NCBI GenBank assembly: GCA_022842245.1 | Contig: JALHPZ010000030.1 | Span: forward strand, 1-64,000 | Reading direction: 5' to 3' | Length of the DNA: 64,000 bases | DNA from: Gemmataceae bacterium | GTDB lineage: Bacteria > Planctomycetota > Planctomycetia > Gemmatales > Gemmataceae | Shown: one piece after another, positions 53,998-62,728 of the stretch | Layout: each line of letters opens with the position of its first letter | How positions within the stretch are numbered: position 1 is the first letter of the stretch | Position numbers and translations under genes: made by a program | Notes under the pieces: generated by a model | The model's input: only the letters and a program-made list of their open reading frames with translations | Database searches by the model: none | What the model was told of the DNA's origin: nothing

Positions 53998-54459
53998 ATG
54001 TGCCAGCAAGGTCCGTTCGACGTGCGCCGGGACGAACCGTTCGCCGACGATGCCGCCATCGCGGCGATGGTCGTCGAATTCGAGGCGTGCCGCTGGCCGT
54101 TCGTCCACTGGACGCACCGCTGCCACCTCGCCGCCGCCGCGTGGTACCTCGCGCGCTTTCCCTTCGAAACCGCCCTCGCCAAGGTCCGCGACGGCATCCA
54201 GCGCTACAACCACGCCTGCGGCACCGGCGACGGCTACAGCGAAACGATCACGCAACTCTATGTGAAGCTCCTGCAAGCCCGCCTCGCCCGCGCCGCCGGT
54301 GAACCGCTCGTTTCCATCGTCGACGAACTCGCCCGCACCCACCCCATGGCTTGGGTCCGCGAACTCTACTCGCCCGAACGCCTCGCCTCGCGCGCCGCCA
54401 TCGACGGTTGGGCCGAACCGGACCGTCGGCCGCTGCCGCCGGAGATCGCAGGCACCTGA
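53998..54459 (+). CDS. Small helical protein of unknown function
   Basis: A 153-residue soluble all-helical protein. Conserved-looking block: FVHWTHRCHLAAAAWYLARF with ALAKVRDGIQRYNHACG and GYSETITQLYVKLL. The His-x-x-His start with Tyr/His/Glu positions further on recalls a widespread bacterial family without known function (HxxH...R...HETxT pattern), but no name can be given. GGAG 7 nt before the ATG. The kinase gene follows on the same strand after 54 bp. Confidence 0.72.
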   Translation: MCQQGPFDVRRDEPFADDAAIAAMVVEFEACRWPFVHWTHRCHLAAAAWYLARFPFETALAKVRDGIQRYNHACGTGDGYSETITQLYVKLLQARLARAAGEPLVSIVDELARTHPMAWVRELYSPERLASRAAIDGWAEPDRRPLPPEIAGT

Positions 54460-54513
54460 TCCAACCGCGATTCCGTCGTACAGTGATGCGACCGGCCCGT
54501 AATCGAGGAAGTC

Positions 54514-57117
54514 GTGGTACATCCTTCGACGCATCCGACGGAACAGGAACTGGCGGACTACCGCGATGGCCGGCTCGCCGCGGGCGAATGCGACGCGATC
54601 CGGGCGCACGTCGCCCGCTGCGCGCACTGTCAGACGATCGCCACGCCACCCCCCACGGACACGGCCGCACACGCCGGCACGGTTGCGTACGTGCCTTCCA
54701 AGACCTTCGATTCGGTGCCGCTCACCGGCCTTGAGAACCATCCCCGGTATCGCGTGCTCAAGCACCTCGGCAATGGTGCGATGGGGCATGTCTACCTCGC
54801 CGAGCACGCGCTCATGGATCGCCGCGTGGCGATCAAGGTCATCCGCACGCACCTGCTCAACAACCCCGACGCCGTCGCGCGCTTCCGCGCCGAAATGAAG
54901 ATCGCGGCGAAGCTCGACCACCCCAACATCGTGCGTGCCCACGATGCCGAGGAACTCGACGGCGCACTGCTATTCGTCATGGAGTACGTCTCCGGCGCGA
55001 GCCTTCAGGTGGTGCTGCGCAAGAAAGGCCCCCTGCCGCTGCTGCACGCCTGCGCGTACATGCGCGCCGCCGCGCTGGGATTGCAGCACGCCTTCGAGAA
55101 GGGTACCGTCCACCGCGACGTGAAGCCCGGCAACATCATGCTGTCACGCACCGGGCAGATCAAGCTGTGCGACTTCGGCCTTGCAAAGGTCGCCCGCGAA
55201 CAGCAGAGCGCGAGCATGTCTTTTTCGGCGACCGGTATCGCGCAGATGCTGGGCACCCCCGCATTCCTCGCCCCCGAACAAGCCACGAACGCCCGCGACG
55301 CCGACATCCGCGCCGATATCTACAGCCTCGGTTGCACGATGTTCCACCTGCTCGCCGGCCGCACCCCCTTCCAAGCCGATTCGATCCTCGACGTGGTGCA
55401 AATGCACTGTTCCGAACCGCGACCGCGCATCACGATGCTCCGCCCCGACGTACCCGAAGCGCTGGCGGACCTGATCGCGCGAATGATGGCTATCGACAAG
55501 GCCGATCGACCCCAGACGCCCAAGCAGGTCGCCGACGCGCTGACTCCCTTCTGCCGCGAGCCGGTCGTCTTCGACGCTGAGCTGGTCGACCCGTCGGAAT
55601 TCGAGGACGAAGCTCTGTCCTCGCCTCCGACCGCGCCGACATCGTCCATCGCCGGCAGCCTCGAATCCGCGATGCGCTACGCGACGCGCTTGCCCGAACG
55701 GCTGGAACTCCCGACGCGGGCAAAACCCTCCGTCGATGATCGTGGCATCGAGACCGTCGAATTCCCCAACCCTCCGGAGGAAGCGCCGCGAGTCAAGAAG
55801 AAGATCAGGAAGGCGATCCGGCGTCGCCCTGGCTGGCAACGCTATGCCGTGCTTGGCGGGATCGCGGCCGTGTTCGTCGTCGGGCTGGCGGTGGCGTTGG
55901 GGAAATCGCGGCGCGCCCAACCGACCGCCGACAAGCCGGTCGTCGAGAAGCCTGCGGATCCGCCGCGGGAGCTGCCTCCCGTTCGCGGTGACTCCGATGG
56001 CTTCCTCCCGCTCTTCAACGGGCGCGACCTTGCCGGCTGGACGCCGGAGACCTTTGTCAATTCATCGCCCGCGAAGTGGAGTGTCGAAAACGGCGAGATC
56101 GTCGTCCGCGGTGGATTCGGCCACCTCGTCGCCGATCGCGACGACTTTCGCGATTTCCACCTGCGATGGGAGGCGAAGATCGACGAGGGAGACTCGGGCA
56201 TGATGTTCCGTTACCGCCGCGCGCCCGGCCTGCCCGGCGATCCCGCGTTCGGATACTACCAGGCCCAGATTTCGCCCGACGCGCACCCCGCCTTGCGCAT
56301 CGGCACGCTCGCCGGCCACGCCGGGGGCAAAACGCGCTTCTTCCCGAGCTTCGAGCCGCCGGGCGATCTGAAAGGCCAATGGGTGAAGTACGAACTCTAC
56401 GCCGTTGGCGGGATTGTCGGCATTTCGGTGAACGGGCGCGAAGTCCAGAAGGCGCGGATGTTCGTGCCGAACGCCGAGAGCGGCGGCTTCGCACTGGAGT
56501 GCTACGGTGCGAACACCGCGGTGCGGTTCCGCAAGATCGAAGTCCGCCCGCTGCCGGACACGCCGCCACGACCGGCCGAATTCGAACCGCTCCTGAACGG
56601 CATGGACCTCGTGGGGTGGACCACCGGTCCGGCGGCGGGCGACTGGAAGTACGAAAACGGCCACCTGCGCATGATCATCGGCGGGAAGCCGGGCACCCTG
56701 GTGAACGACGCGAAGGATCTTCGGGATTTCCACCTGCGCTGCGAATGTCGCTATACGGGCAGCCTCGCGCAGTTGCTGTTTCGCACAAACGGCGGCACCG
56801 AGCGCGACACCGGCTATGTCGCGTATCTCGGCCCGAACTCACGGCTGCTCGACCTCGCGACCAAGAAGGCGATGCCGTACGTTGTCCCCGAGTCCCTCGT
56901 ATTGAAGCAGGGCGACTGGTACATGTGGGAGATCATCGCCCGCGATCGCGAGATCCGCGTCCTCCTCGACCGCATCGAACTGCTCAAATACAAGGAACCC
57001 GCCGGCGACCGGACCGTCTTCGGCGGTCTCGCGCTCTTCATGCCGGGCAATGGCGCGGGCGGCGTGGTCGCCCGAGCGGTGAACATCCGCAAAATGGAAA
57101 TCCTGCGACTGCCATAG
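54514..57117 (+). CDS. Membrane Ser/Thr protein kinase with two DUF1080 (3-keto-disaccharide hydrolase-like) domains
   Basis: An 867-residue protein. Domain order: an anti-sigma-type zinc finger (H32, C36, C39), a Hanks-type kinase (Gly loop 85-92, K108, HRDVKPGN 200-207, DFG 220-222), a charged linker, one membrane helix (about 443-464, YAVLGGIAAVFVVGLAVAL), then two extracytoplasmic DUF1080 domains, from about 496 (FLPLFNGRDLAGW) and 689 (FEPLLNGMDLVGW). The catalytic kinase residues are all present, so it should be active. The outer domains have a concanavalin-like fold and may bind a sugar. Start GTG 54514 with GAGG upstream. Confidence 0.93.
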   Translation: MVHPSTHPTEQELADYRDGRLAAGECDAIRAHVARCAHCQTIATPPPTDTAAHAGTVAYVPSKTFDSVPLTGLENHPRYRVLKHLGNGAMGHVYLAEHALMDRRVAIKVIRTHLLNNPDAVARFRAEMKIAAKLDHPNIVRAHDAEELDGALLFVMEYVSGASLQVVLRKKGPLPLLHACAYMRAAALGLQHAFEKGTVHRDVKPGNIMLSRTGQIKLCDFGLAKVAREQQSASMSFSATGIAQMLGTPAFLAPEQATNARDADIRADIYSLGCTMFHLLAGRTPFQADSILDVVQMHCSEPRPRITMLRPDVPEALADLIARMMAIDKADRPQTPKQVADALTPFCREPVVFDAELVDPSEFEDEALSSPPTAPTSSIAGSLESAMRYATRLPERLELPTRAKPSVDDRGIETVEFPNPPEEAPRVKKKIRKAIRRRPGWQRYAVLGGIAAVFVVGLAVALGKSRRAQPTADKPVVEKPADPPRELPPVRGDSDGFLPLFNGRDLAGWTPETFVNSSPAKWSVENGEIVVRGGFGHLVADRDDFRDFHLRWEAKIDEGDSGMMFRYRRAPGLPGDPAFGYYQAQISPDAHPALRIGTLAGHAGGKTRFFPSFEPPGDLKGQWVKYELYAVGGIVGISVNGREVQKARMFVPNAESGGFALECYGANTAVRFRKIEVRPLPDTPPRPAEFEPLLNGMDLVGWTTGPAAGDWKYENGHLRMIIGGKPGTLVNDAKDLRDFHLRCECRYTGSLAQLLFRTNGGTERDTGYVAYLGPNSRLLDLATKKAMPYVVPESLVLKQGDWYMWEIIARDREIRVLLDRIELLKYKEPAGDRTVFGGLALFMPGNGAGGVVARAVNIRKMEILRLP

Positions 57118-57161
57118 CCCCGACAGTTCCCAAGCAAGCTGACGTCACTGGTCCCACCGAG

Positions 57162-58256
57162 CTATCGAGTTGCGAAGGAACGGAAGAGCCTCGGCCAGCG
57201 CGAAGGACGGCGACTCGGCGCGGACTTCGGTTTCACGAGGTCCATCAACGGTTTCTCGGCCAGTCGGTAGAGCAACAGCCCGCTGCCGACGCAGGCGAAC
57301 AGCATCAGGCCCGACCAGCCGACATGGTTCCACTTACGGTGCGACCAGCCGCCCGTGAGCGTGAGCATCGCGGCGCCGACCGGCATGTGCATCAGGTAGA
57401 TCGAATACGACGCGTTGCCGAGCGTCTTCGTCCAGCCCGGCATTCGCCAGCGGCCGTGGGCTTCCGCCGCGACGAGAGAGTATACGAGGAGCACCGCGGG
57501 CAATCCGAAGACGAGAATGCGCGGCCCTGGCGTAATGACCAGCCAGTGGGAGTCGGACTTGTTGACGAGGAGTCCGGCGACGGCCGCCCACGCGAATGCC
57601 AGGGCGAGCGCCGGGCGGTAATGATCCGTCCGATTCCGGTGGTAGACCCACGCGAGCGCCGCTCCGGCGAGGAACTCGAGCACGTAGGGCAACGTGGCGG
57701 TGTGCACGAACCGGTTCGGACTCTGATAGCCGCTGATCGACACGGCCAGCACCACAACCCCCCAGAGCGCGAGCAATCCGACACCGGCGCGAATGGGAAG
57801 CAGGAAGAGCGAGGCGAAGGCGAGGTAGAAGAGCAATTCGAACGCGAGTGTCCAGGCGTGGGGCATGATGGTGTGGACGCCGGGCCAGAGGCCGAACCAC
57901 GTGATCGCATTCCCGCGCCATTCGAGGGCGCGTACGTCCATACCACAGGGGTAGGCCATGAGCGCGGTGCCGAGCGCGAAGGCGATCCAGTAGAGCGGGT
58001 AGAGTCGCCAGAATCTGCGGAACAGGTACGTGGGCAGGGCGCGCGGCTGGCCGAGGCGGTTCCGGTTCGAGTGGGCGATGATAAAGCCCGAGATGACGAA
58101 AAACAGATCGACGCCGGCGTAGCCGAACCAGCGGAATACCCCGAACAGTGGGCGTTTCAGGCCGAAGCCCGACTCCCACTGGCCCAAGTGATAGAGCACC
58201 ACCGCCAGGCACGCGACCCCCCGCAGCGCCTGGAGATTATCCAGATTCGCACGCAT
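57162..58256 (-). CDS. Membrane acyltransferase (acyltransferase-3 family)
   Basis: A 364-residue protein with about ten membrane helices of the acyltransferase-3/OafA type. Family marks: LQALRGVACLAVVLYHLGQW near the start (R and H of the active site), GVDLFFVISGFII, FRRFWRLYPLYWIAF, and the C-terminal NASYSIYLMHMPVG. Such enzymes O-acylate exported sugars, lipids or peptidoglycan-like polymers; the substrate is unknown. No SGNH hydrolase domain is fused. ATG 58256 is the first codon before the conserved start; the frame is open upstream in a shadow of lnt. Confidence 0.92.
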   Translation of the reverse strand: MRANLDNLQALRGVACLAVVLYHLGQWESGFGLKRPLFGVFRWFGYAGVDLFFVISGFIIAHSNRNRLGQPRALPTYLFRRFWRLYPLYWIAFALGTALMAYPCGMDVRALEWRGNAITWFGLWPGVHTIMPHAWTLAFELLFYLAFASLFLLPIRAGVGLLALWGVVVLAVSISGYQSPNRFVHTATLPYVLEFLAGAALAWVYHRNRTDHYRPALALAFAWAAVAGLLVNKSDSHWLVITPGPRILVFGLPAVLLVYSLVAAEAHGRWRMPGWTKTLGNASYSIYLMHMPVGAAMLTLTGGWSHRKWNHVGWSGLMLFACVGSGLLLYRLAEKPLMDLVKPKSAPSRRPSRWPRLFRSFATR

Positions 58257-58312
58257 CCCCGGCTCCCCCGGGGTGGAACGATACCGTGGAATGCGGGAAA
58301 TACCAGAGAAAA

Positions 58313-59974
58313 CTACCGCCGGCGCGTCAGCACGAATCCCAATGCGATCAACGCCCAGCACGCCGCCGCGGGCCAGTCGCCGGCCTTCGCGTAGAAACTC
58401 TCGCGCGTGTCGATCCGTACCCGGTCCGTCACCGGTCCGACGTGGTGCACGCTCTCCGCCACGCTGTTGTGCGGCAGCGCCTGGATCTTCCCGTCGGAAT
58501 CGATGATCGCCGACACGCCCATGTTTACCGCGCGGACGACGCTCCGCCGCGCCTCCACCGCGCGGAACTTGCAGATCGCCAGGTGCTGCTCGTGCTCTTC
58601 GCTGCCGCGAAACCAGCCGTCGTTCGAGATGTTCACGAGGAAGTCGACGGGCCGGTCGACGCCGTCGGGGAGGTTGTACTGGCGCGCGAGGTACGGCTCG
58701 CTGTCCTCGTAGCAGATCAGCACGCCGAAGGTGTACTGCGTGTCGCCGCTCATGATCGCGAAGCGAGTCCGCTTCTCGCCGGGCCGACAGGAGTAGTCGT
58801 GCCGGTACGGCGTGAAGTAGCGCAGCCACGGGAAGGTGCCTTTGAACGGCACGTACTCGCCAAACGGCACGAGGTGCATCTTGTCGTAGCGGTCGTTGAA
58901 GGTGCCGTCGGGGTTCAGCAGGATCGCCGAGTTGTATTTCCAGGTACGCTCGCCGTCCCATTCGTCGAGTCCGCTACCGAGCAGAACGTTCGTTCGCCAG
59001 TTTTCGAAGGCGTGGCGTTCGAGGTCGGCGTTGTCCTTCAATCCGTTTTTGATCGCCTCCGGCAAATCCGAACCCGGCTTCGCGGTGCTGGCCGTGTACT
59101 CCGGCGAGTAGCAGGTCTCCGGCCAGATGATGAGGTCCGGTCGTCGAATGGCGGCGGTCTCGCAGAGGCGGTTGTACTCGCGGAACAGGCCGATCGGATC
59201 GCCCATCTTCACGTCCTGGGCGAAATCGGCCTGAATGGCGACGACGCGGGGGCCTTTCTCGAAGTCCTCGTGCTTGAGGCGGAACATGCCGTAGCCGTAG
59301 GTGAGCAGGAACAGGGCCATAGCGAGGGAGGCGGACCACATCTCGCGGTTGAAACCGATGCGGCGTTCGAGGGGCCAGCGCAGCGCGCGGTGGAGCGCGG
59401 GGGATCGGAAGAACCATTCGGCGAGCATGGCGTTGAAGGCGGCGAGCATGAACGAGATGAGCCAGACGCCGCCGAGGTCCGCGACCTGAATGAGGGCGGG
59501 GAAGTCGTGCAGGGCGTGGCCGAGGTAGTACCAGGCGAAGCCGACGAGTTGATGCAGGCCGAGGGGTTTCAGGAACGGGAAGCCGGTGGGGAAATGGGCG
59601 CGGACGTATTCCAGCCCGACCCACGCGACGGCGACGGCGAGCGGGAAGGGGAACCACTTCAGCCGGTCCAGCCGGCGGATGAGGGCGAGGGCGAGCGGGA
59701 AATACGCGGCCTGCGTTAACGCGAGGGCCATCCACGCGAAATACATCATGGGATGCGCCAGGCGGATCCACTGGAGGGCCGGGAGGAAGAACGCGAGGCC
59801 GCCGCAATACGCGGCAAGGTAGCGGCGGCGAGGCGAGACGCCCTCCATGCGCGCCAGCGCGAGGAACGGCACGAGCGCGACGAACGCGACGAGGCCGAGG
59901 TTGCACGGGTAGAACGCGAGCCAGAGCAACAGGCCGGAGAGGATCGCGGGCGGGAAGACACGGGGTGCGGGCAC
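58313..59974 (-). CDS. lnt: Apolipoprotein N-acyltransferase
   Basis: A 553-residue inner-membrane enzyme that adds the third acyl chain to lipoproteins. N-terminal helices are followed by the nitrilase domain with the triad E286 (IIWPETCY), K365 (DKMHLVPFGEY) and C421 (LICYEDSEP). One C-terminal helix (WPAAACWALIALGFVL). Start GTG 59974 is chosen because AAGGA lies 7 nt upstream and a 5' start would overlap the moeA stop. It follows moeA by 16 bp, so the two form an operon. Confidence 0.95.
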   Translation of the reverse strand: MPAPRVFPPAILSGLLLWLAFYPCNLGLVAFVALVPFLALARMEGVSPRRRYLAAYCGGLAFFLPALQWIRLAHPMMYFAWMALALTQAAYFPLALALIRRLDRLKWFPFPLAVAVAWVGLEYVRAHFPTGFPFLKPLGLHQLVGFAWYYLGHALHDFPALIQVADLGGVWLISFMLAAFNAMLAEWFFRSPALHRALRWPLERRIGFNREMWSASLAMALFLLTYGYGMFRLKHEDFEKGPRVVAIQADFAQDVKMGDPIGLFREYNRLCETAAIRRPDLIIWPETCYSPEYTASTAKPGSDLPEAIKNGLKDNADLERHAFENWRTNVLLGSGLDEWDGERTWKYNSAILLNPDGTFNDRYDKMHLVPFGEYVPFKGTFPWLRYFTPYRHDYSCRPGEKRTRFAIMSGDTQYTFGVLICYEDSEPYLARQYNLPDGVDRPVDFLVNISNDGWFRGSEEHEQHLAICKFRAVEARRSVVRAVNMGVSAIIDSDGKIQALPHNSVAESVHHVGPVTDRVRIDTRESFYAKAGDWPAAACWALIALGFVLTRRR

Positions 59975-59990
59975 GGGGTATCCTTCGGAG

Positions 59991-61166
59991 TCAGATGATC
60001 GGCAACACATCAACCGTCGAACCCGCATCGTAGTTCACTTCGCCCGGCGGCAGCACGAGGAGCGCGTTCGCGTCGAGGAGTGCCCGCAAGTCCGCCGAAC
60101 CGAACCACGGCAGGCCGCGAACGCCGTTGGATTCGATTCGGGCGGGGTGATACGTCGGGCGGTTGTTGTTGCCAAGAAACGACTCGGCGAGCGGCATCTT
60201 CTCGATCCCGTCTCCGGTCACGGCATTCCCGGCCTTCGCGCGAATCGCCGGCCTCACGAACAGTTCGAAGCCGACGAACGAACTGACGGGGTTGCCCGGA
60301 AGGCCAAACACGAGCGTGTGCCCCTTCGTGCCGAAGAAGAGCGGCTTGCCGGGCTTCATCTTCACATGGTGGAAGTGCGGCGTCACGCCGAGGTCCTTCA
60401 AGACTTTCGGCACGAGGTCGAAGTCACCGGCCGAGACGCCGCCGGCGAGGATCAGGATGTCGGCGGTCAGCCCGTCGGCGATCCGGGCGGCGAGGTCGGC
60501 TTCGGTATCGCGGGCGATGCCGAGGTACCGTGCGGCGGCACCGGCGGCGGTCGCCTGCGCAAGCAGCATCGGGCCGTTCGAGTTGCGGATCTGTCCGGGG
60601 CCGGGGATCGAGTCGGGTTCGACCAGTTCATCCCCGGTCGCGAGGACCGCGACGGTTGGTGCGGGATACTGCTCCACGACCGCGCGGCCGACGGTCGCAA
60701 GCACGCCGATCGCCTGCGGGGTGAGGACAGTCCCTGCTGGCAGGACGATTTCGCCCACTTTCATCTCGGCGGCGCGGCGCAAGATGAATTGCCCGGCGGT
60801 CGGCGAATCGTTAACGATGACGCGATCGCTCGCTGGCGACGAGGTTTTCTCGCGCATGACGACGGCGTCGGCGCCACCGGGGATCGGCGCGCCGGTGAAG
60901 ATCCGCGCGGCTTCGTTCGTGGTCAACGTCTTCGACGGCATCGCACCGGCGGCGATCTCCTCGACGACGCGGAGTTCCGCACCGGGGCGAGCGTCGTCGG
61001 CGCGGACCGCGTAGCCGTCCATGAGCGCCTTGTCAAACGGGGGCGAATCGACGTCGGAAGCGACATCTTCGGCGAGGACGCGGCCGACGGCCGGAGCCGT
61101 GCGGACCGGTTCGCGCCGGTGGGCATGCCGGAGGACGGTGGCGCGGGCGAGCGGGACGTCGAGCAT
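59991..61166 (-). CDS. moeA: Molybdopterin molybdenumtransferase
   Basis: A 391-residue MoeA protein that inserts molybdenum into adenylylated molybdopterin. Visible marks: SPPFDKALMDGYAVRADD, FTGAPIPGGADAVVMREKT, ATGDELVEPDS, SNGPMLLAQA, LAGGVSAGDFDLVPKVL and LPGNPVSSFVGFELFVRP. All four domains and normal length. No moaA/moaC genes are close. It is first in an operon with lnt. Confidence 0.95.
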   Translation of the reverse strand: MLDVPLARATVLRHAHRREPVRTAPAVGRVLAEDVASDVDSPPFDKALMDGYAVRADDARPGAELRVVEEIAAGAMPSKTLTTNEAARIFTGAPIPGGADAVVMREKTSSPASDRVIVNDSPTAGQFILRRAAEMKVGEIVLPAGTVLTPQAIGVLATVGRAVVEQYPAPTVAVLATGDELVEPDSIPGPGQIRNSNGPMLLAQATAAGAAARYLGIARDTEADLAARIADGLTADILILAGGVSAGDFDLVPKVLKDLGVTPHFHHVKMKPGKPLFFGTKGHTLVFGLPGNPVSSFVGFELFVRPAIRAKAGNAVTGDGIEKMPLAESFLGNNNRPTYHPARIESNGVRGLPWFGSADLRALLDANALLVLPPGEVNYDAGSTVDVLPII

Positions 61167-61522
61167 GACCTTAGTTTATGGATTGGCCAATTTGCGCCGC
61201 GCAGGCGCGTCGGGACACGGCGGAATCCCGCATGGACGGAATGAGAGTATCTGATCGACAGAATTCGGGCTGGCGATGGTGACCGAGCCGTACGGCAGGA
61301 CACGGCGCGACGAGTGGAGATTACAACCACCCGCAATCCGTCGAACCTAAACTCGGCGATCGGCAAGTCGGTATCTGGCCACGCGGGTAACGTCAACGAT
61401 CCACCACTTGCTGGTGCCCCCCCGACCCGCCGCGCCCGCTGTCGTCTCGTTCGAGCCGTGCCAGTTCTCGAACGAATGCGATCCTGCATTGGGGTCGTTC
61501 AAGAAATGGCGACCCCTTTCGG
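61167..61522. other. Intergenic region upstream of moeA
   Basis: Non-coding between the moeA start and the tRNA-Leu terminator. It should contain the moeA promoter, not identified. One leftward frame (61347-61604) runs through it and reads reasonably (FLNDPNAGSHSFENWHGSNE near 61500), but its only start lies inside the tRNA, so it is not called; it could be a fragment. No molybdenum-cofactor riboswitch-like structure was recognised. Confidence 0.45.
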
Positions 61523-61571
61523 GAAAAGCAACAGGGCAAGGAGCCCGCGTTCGCGTATCTCCTTGCCCTGT
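61523..61571 (-). terminator. Terminator of tRNA-Leu
   Basis: A perfect 13-bp stem (61531-61543 with 61559-61571) with a 15-nt loop that can itself pair (CGCG/CGCG). On the minus strand it is followed by TGCTTTTCCC. It starts 7 nt after the tRNA 3' end. Confidence 0.78.
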
Positions 61572-61577
61572 AAGCAG

Positions 61578-61661
61578 TGCCGAGGACAGGACTTGAACCT
61601 GCATGCCCTTGCGGGCGCTAGCACCTCAAGCTAGTGCGTCTGCCAATTCCGCCACCTCGGC
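61578..61661 (-). tRNA. tRNA-Leu (anticodon GAG)
   Basis: An 84-nt class II tRNA: acceptor GCCGAGG/CCTCGGC, D-loop with two G, anticodon stem CTAGC/GCTAG around loop TTGAGGT (anticodon GAG), long variable arm GCCCGCAAGGGC, T-arm with TTCAAGT. Discriminator A; CCA not encoded. Reads CUU/CUC codons. Confidence 0.96.
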
Positions 61662-61671
61662 GTGGTAGGGC

Positions 61672-61699
61672 ATTATCCGACCGGCCTGAAGATTTTCAA
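61672..61699 (-). promoter_or_regulatory. Promoter of tRNA-Leu
   Basis: On the minus strand TTGAAA (61699-61694) and GATAAT (61677-61672) are spaced 16 bp, each matching the sigma-70 consensus in five of six positions, and lie 10 bp before the tRNA. Confidence 0.65.
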
Positions 61700-61714
61700 G
61701 CCCCGCGCGGGGGG

Positions 61715-62662
61715 TTATGCGGCCTTCTTGGTGCCTTTTTTGGCCGGCTGTGATTTCCAGCGCCGGTGCAACCAGAAATATTGTTCCGGATGGCGGCGCA
61801 CGAGCCGTTCCAACGCCGAGTGGTAGCGCTGCGTGATGGACCGCACGGCGTCGGGGTCGTCGCGGTAGTCGTCGGGGTCGATCGCGTCCTCACAGACGAT
61901 GTCGTAGGGTCCGATGCGGTCGTCCGGGGCGCCGGCGCGGCGGACGGTGCCGACGACAACCATGACCGCGCGGAATTCGAGCGCCATCAGAGCCACGGCT
62001 TTATGGGCGCTCGCGGGCCGACCGAAGAAGTCCACGAACACCCCGCGCGGGCCCGCGTCCTGGTCCGCGAGCGTCGCCACCTTGCCCCCGGCCTTCAACG
62101 CGCCGTCCAACCGGTCGAAATCGTCCTTTTTCGCGATGATCGTCTGCCCGGTGGCTTCACGGAACTTGAGCAGGAACCGCTCCAGATACGGGTTATCGAG
62201 GACGCGGGCGATGGCGTAGGTGCGGTGGCCGAGTGCGCCGAGCGCGTAGCCAGCCAGTTCCCAGTTGCCGAGGTGCGCCGTCACGATCAGGCAGGGCCGG
62301 TGGACGTCGAGCAGGGCGCGCGTCACCGGTTCCGCGTTCACAAGCTCGCCGTGGTTCCGCCAGTTCCCCATGCGGAACTTCCGCGGCAGCAAGATGATCT
62401 CGATGAGGAGCCGGCAGAAGTGGCGGTAGCAGCCGCGGACGAGGCGGTCGATCTCGGCCGGGGACTTTTCGGGGAAGGCGAGACGGAGGTTCTCGGCGGC
62501 GACTTCGCGGTGGCGGCGGTCGACGCGATAGGCGAGTGCGGCGAGTGGACCGGCGAGGCCGAGCGCCAGCCGCAGCGGCAGCGCCTGCACGAGGCAGACG
62601 AGGGCGCGCACGGCCAGGTAGACCAGGAAATCGAGGGCGGGCGAGCGCCGCTTTGCAGCCAT
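61715..62662 (-). CDS. Lysophospholipid/lipid A-type acyltransferase (LpxL/HtrB family)
   Basis: A 315-residue membrane-anchored acyltransferase. N-terminal hydrophobic stretch (FLVYLAVRALVCLVQALPL), the HX4E catalytic motif TAHLGNWE (H130, E135), and the family blocks AENLRLAFPEKSPAEIDRLV near the start and ADQDAGPRGVFVDFFGRPA. It transfers a secondary acyl chain, in most Gram-negatives to Kdo2-lipid IVA. Consistent with a Gram-negative-type outer membrane. No kdtA or lpx genes adjoin. The end has a Lys-rich tail. Confidence 0.92.
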   Translation of the reverse strand: MAAKRRSPALDFLVYLAVRALVCLVQALPLRLALGLAGPLAALAYRVDRRHREVAAENLRLAFPEKSPAEIDRLVRGCYRHFCRLLIEIILLPRKFRMGNWRNHGELVNAEPVTRALLDVHRPCLIVTAHLGNWELAGYALGALGHRTYAIARVLDNPYLERFLLKFREATGQTIIAKKDDFDRLDGALKAGGKVATLADQDAGPRGVFVDFFGRPASAHKAVALMALEFRAVMVVVGTVRRAGAPDDRIGPYDIVCEDAIDPDDYRDDPDAVRSITQRYHSALERLVRRHPEQYFWLHRRWKSQPAKKGTKKAA

Positions 62663-62728
62663 CGCGGGACTCCGTTCCGAAGCCCCGCCAGCCTACCCCG
62701 ATTCCGGTCCGCGTGTCACGATCAATTC

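Noticed and set aside
61347-61604. Leftward 85-codon frame starting inside tRNA-Leu
   Set aside because: Its only start codon is within the tRNA and it reads through the terminator. The later part is mildly protein-like, so a fragment cannot be excluded.
61314-61634. Rightward 106-codon frame between moeA and the tRNA-Leu
   Set aside because: It runs antisense into the tRNA and its terminator, and the translation has no motif.
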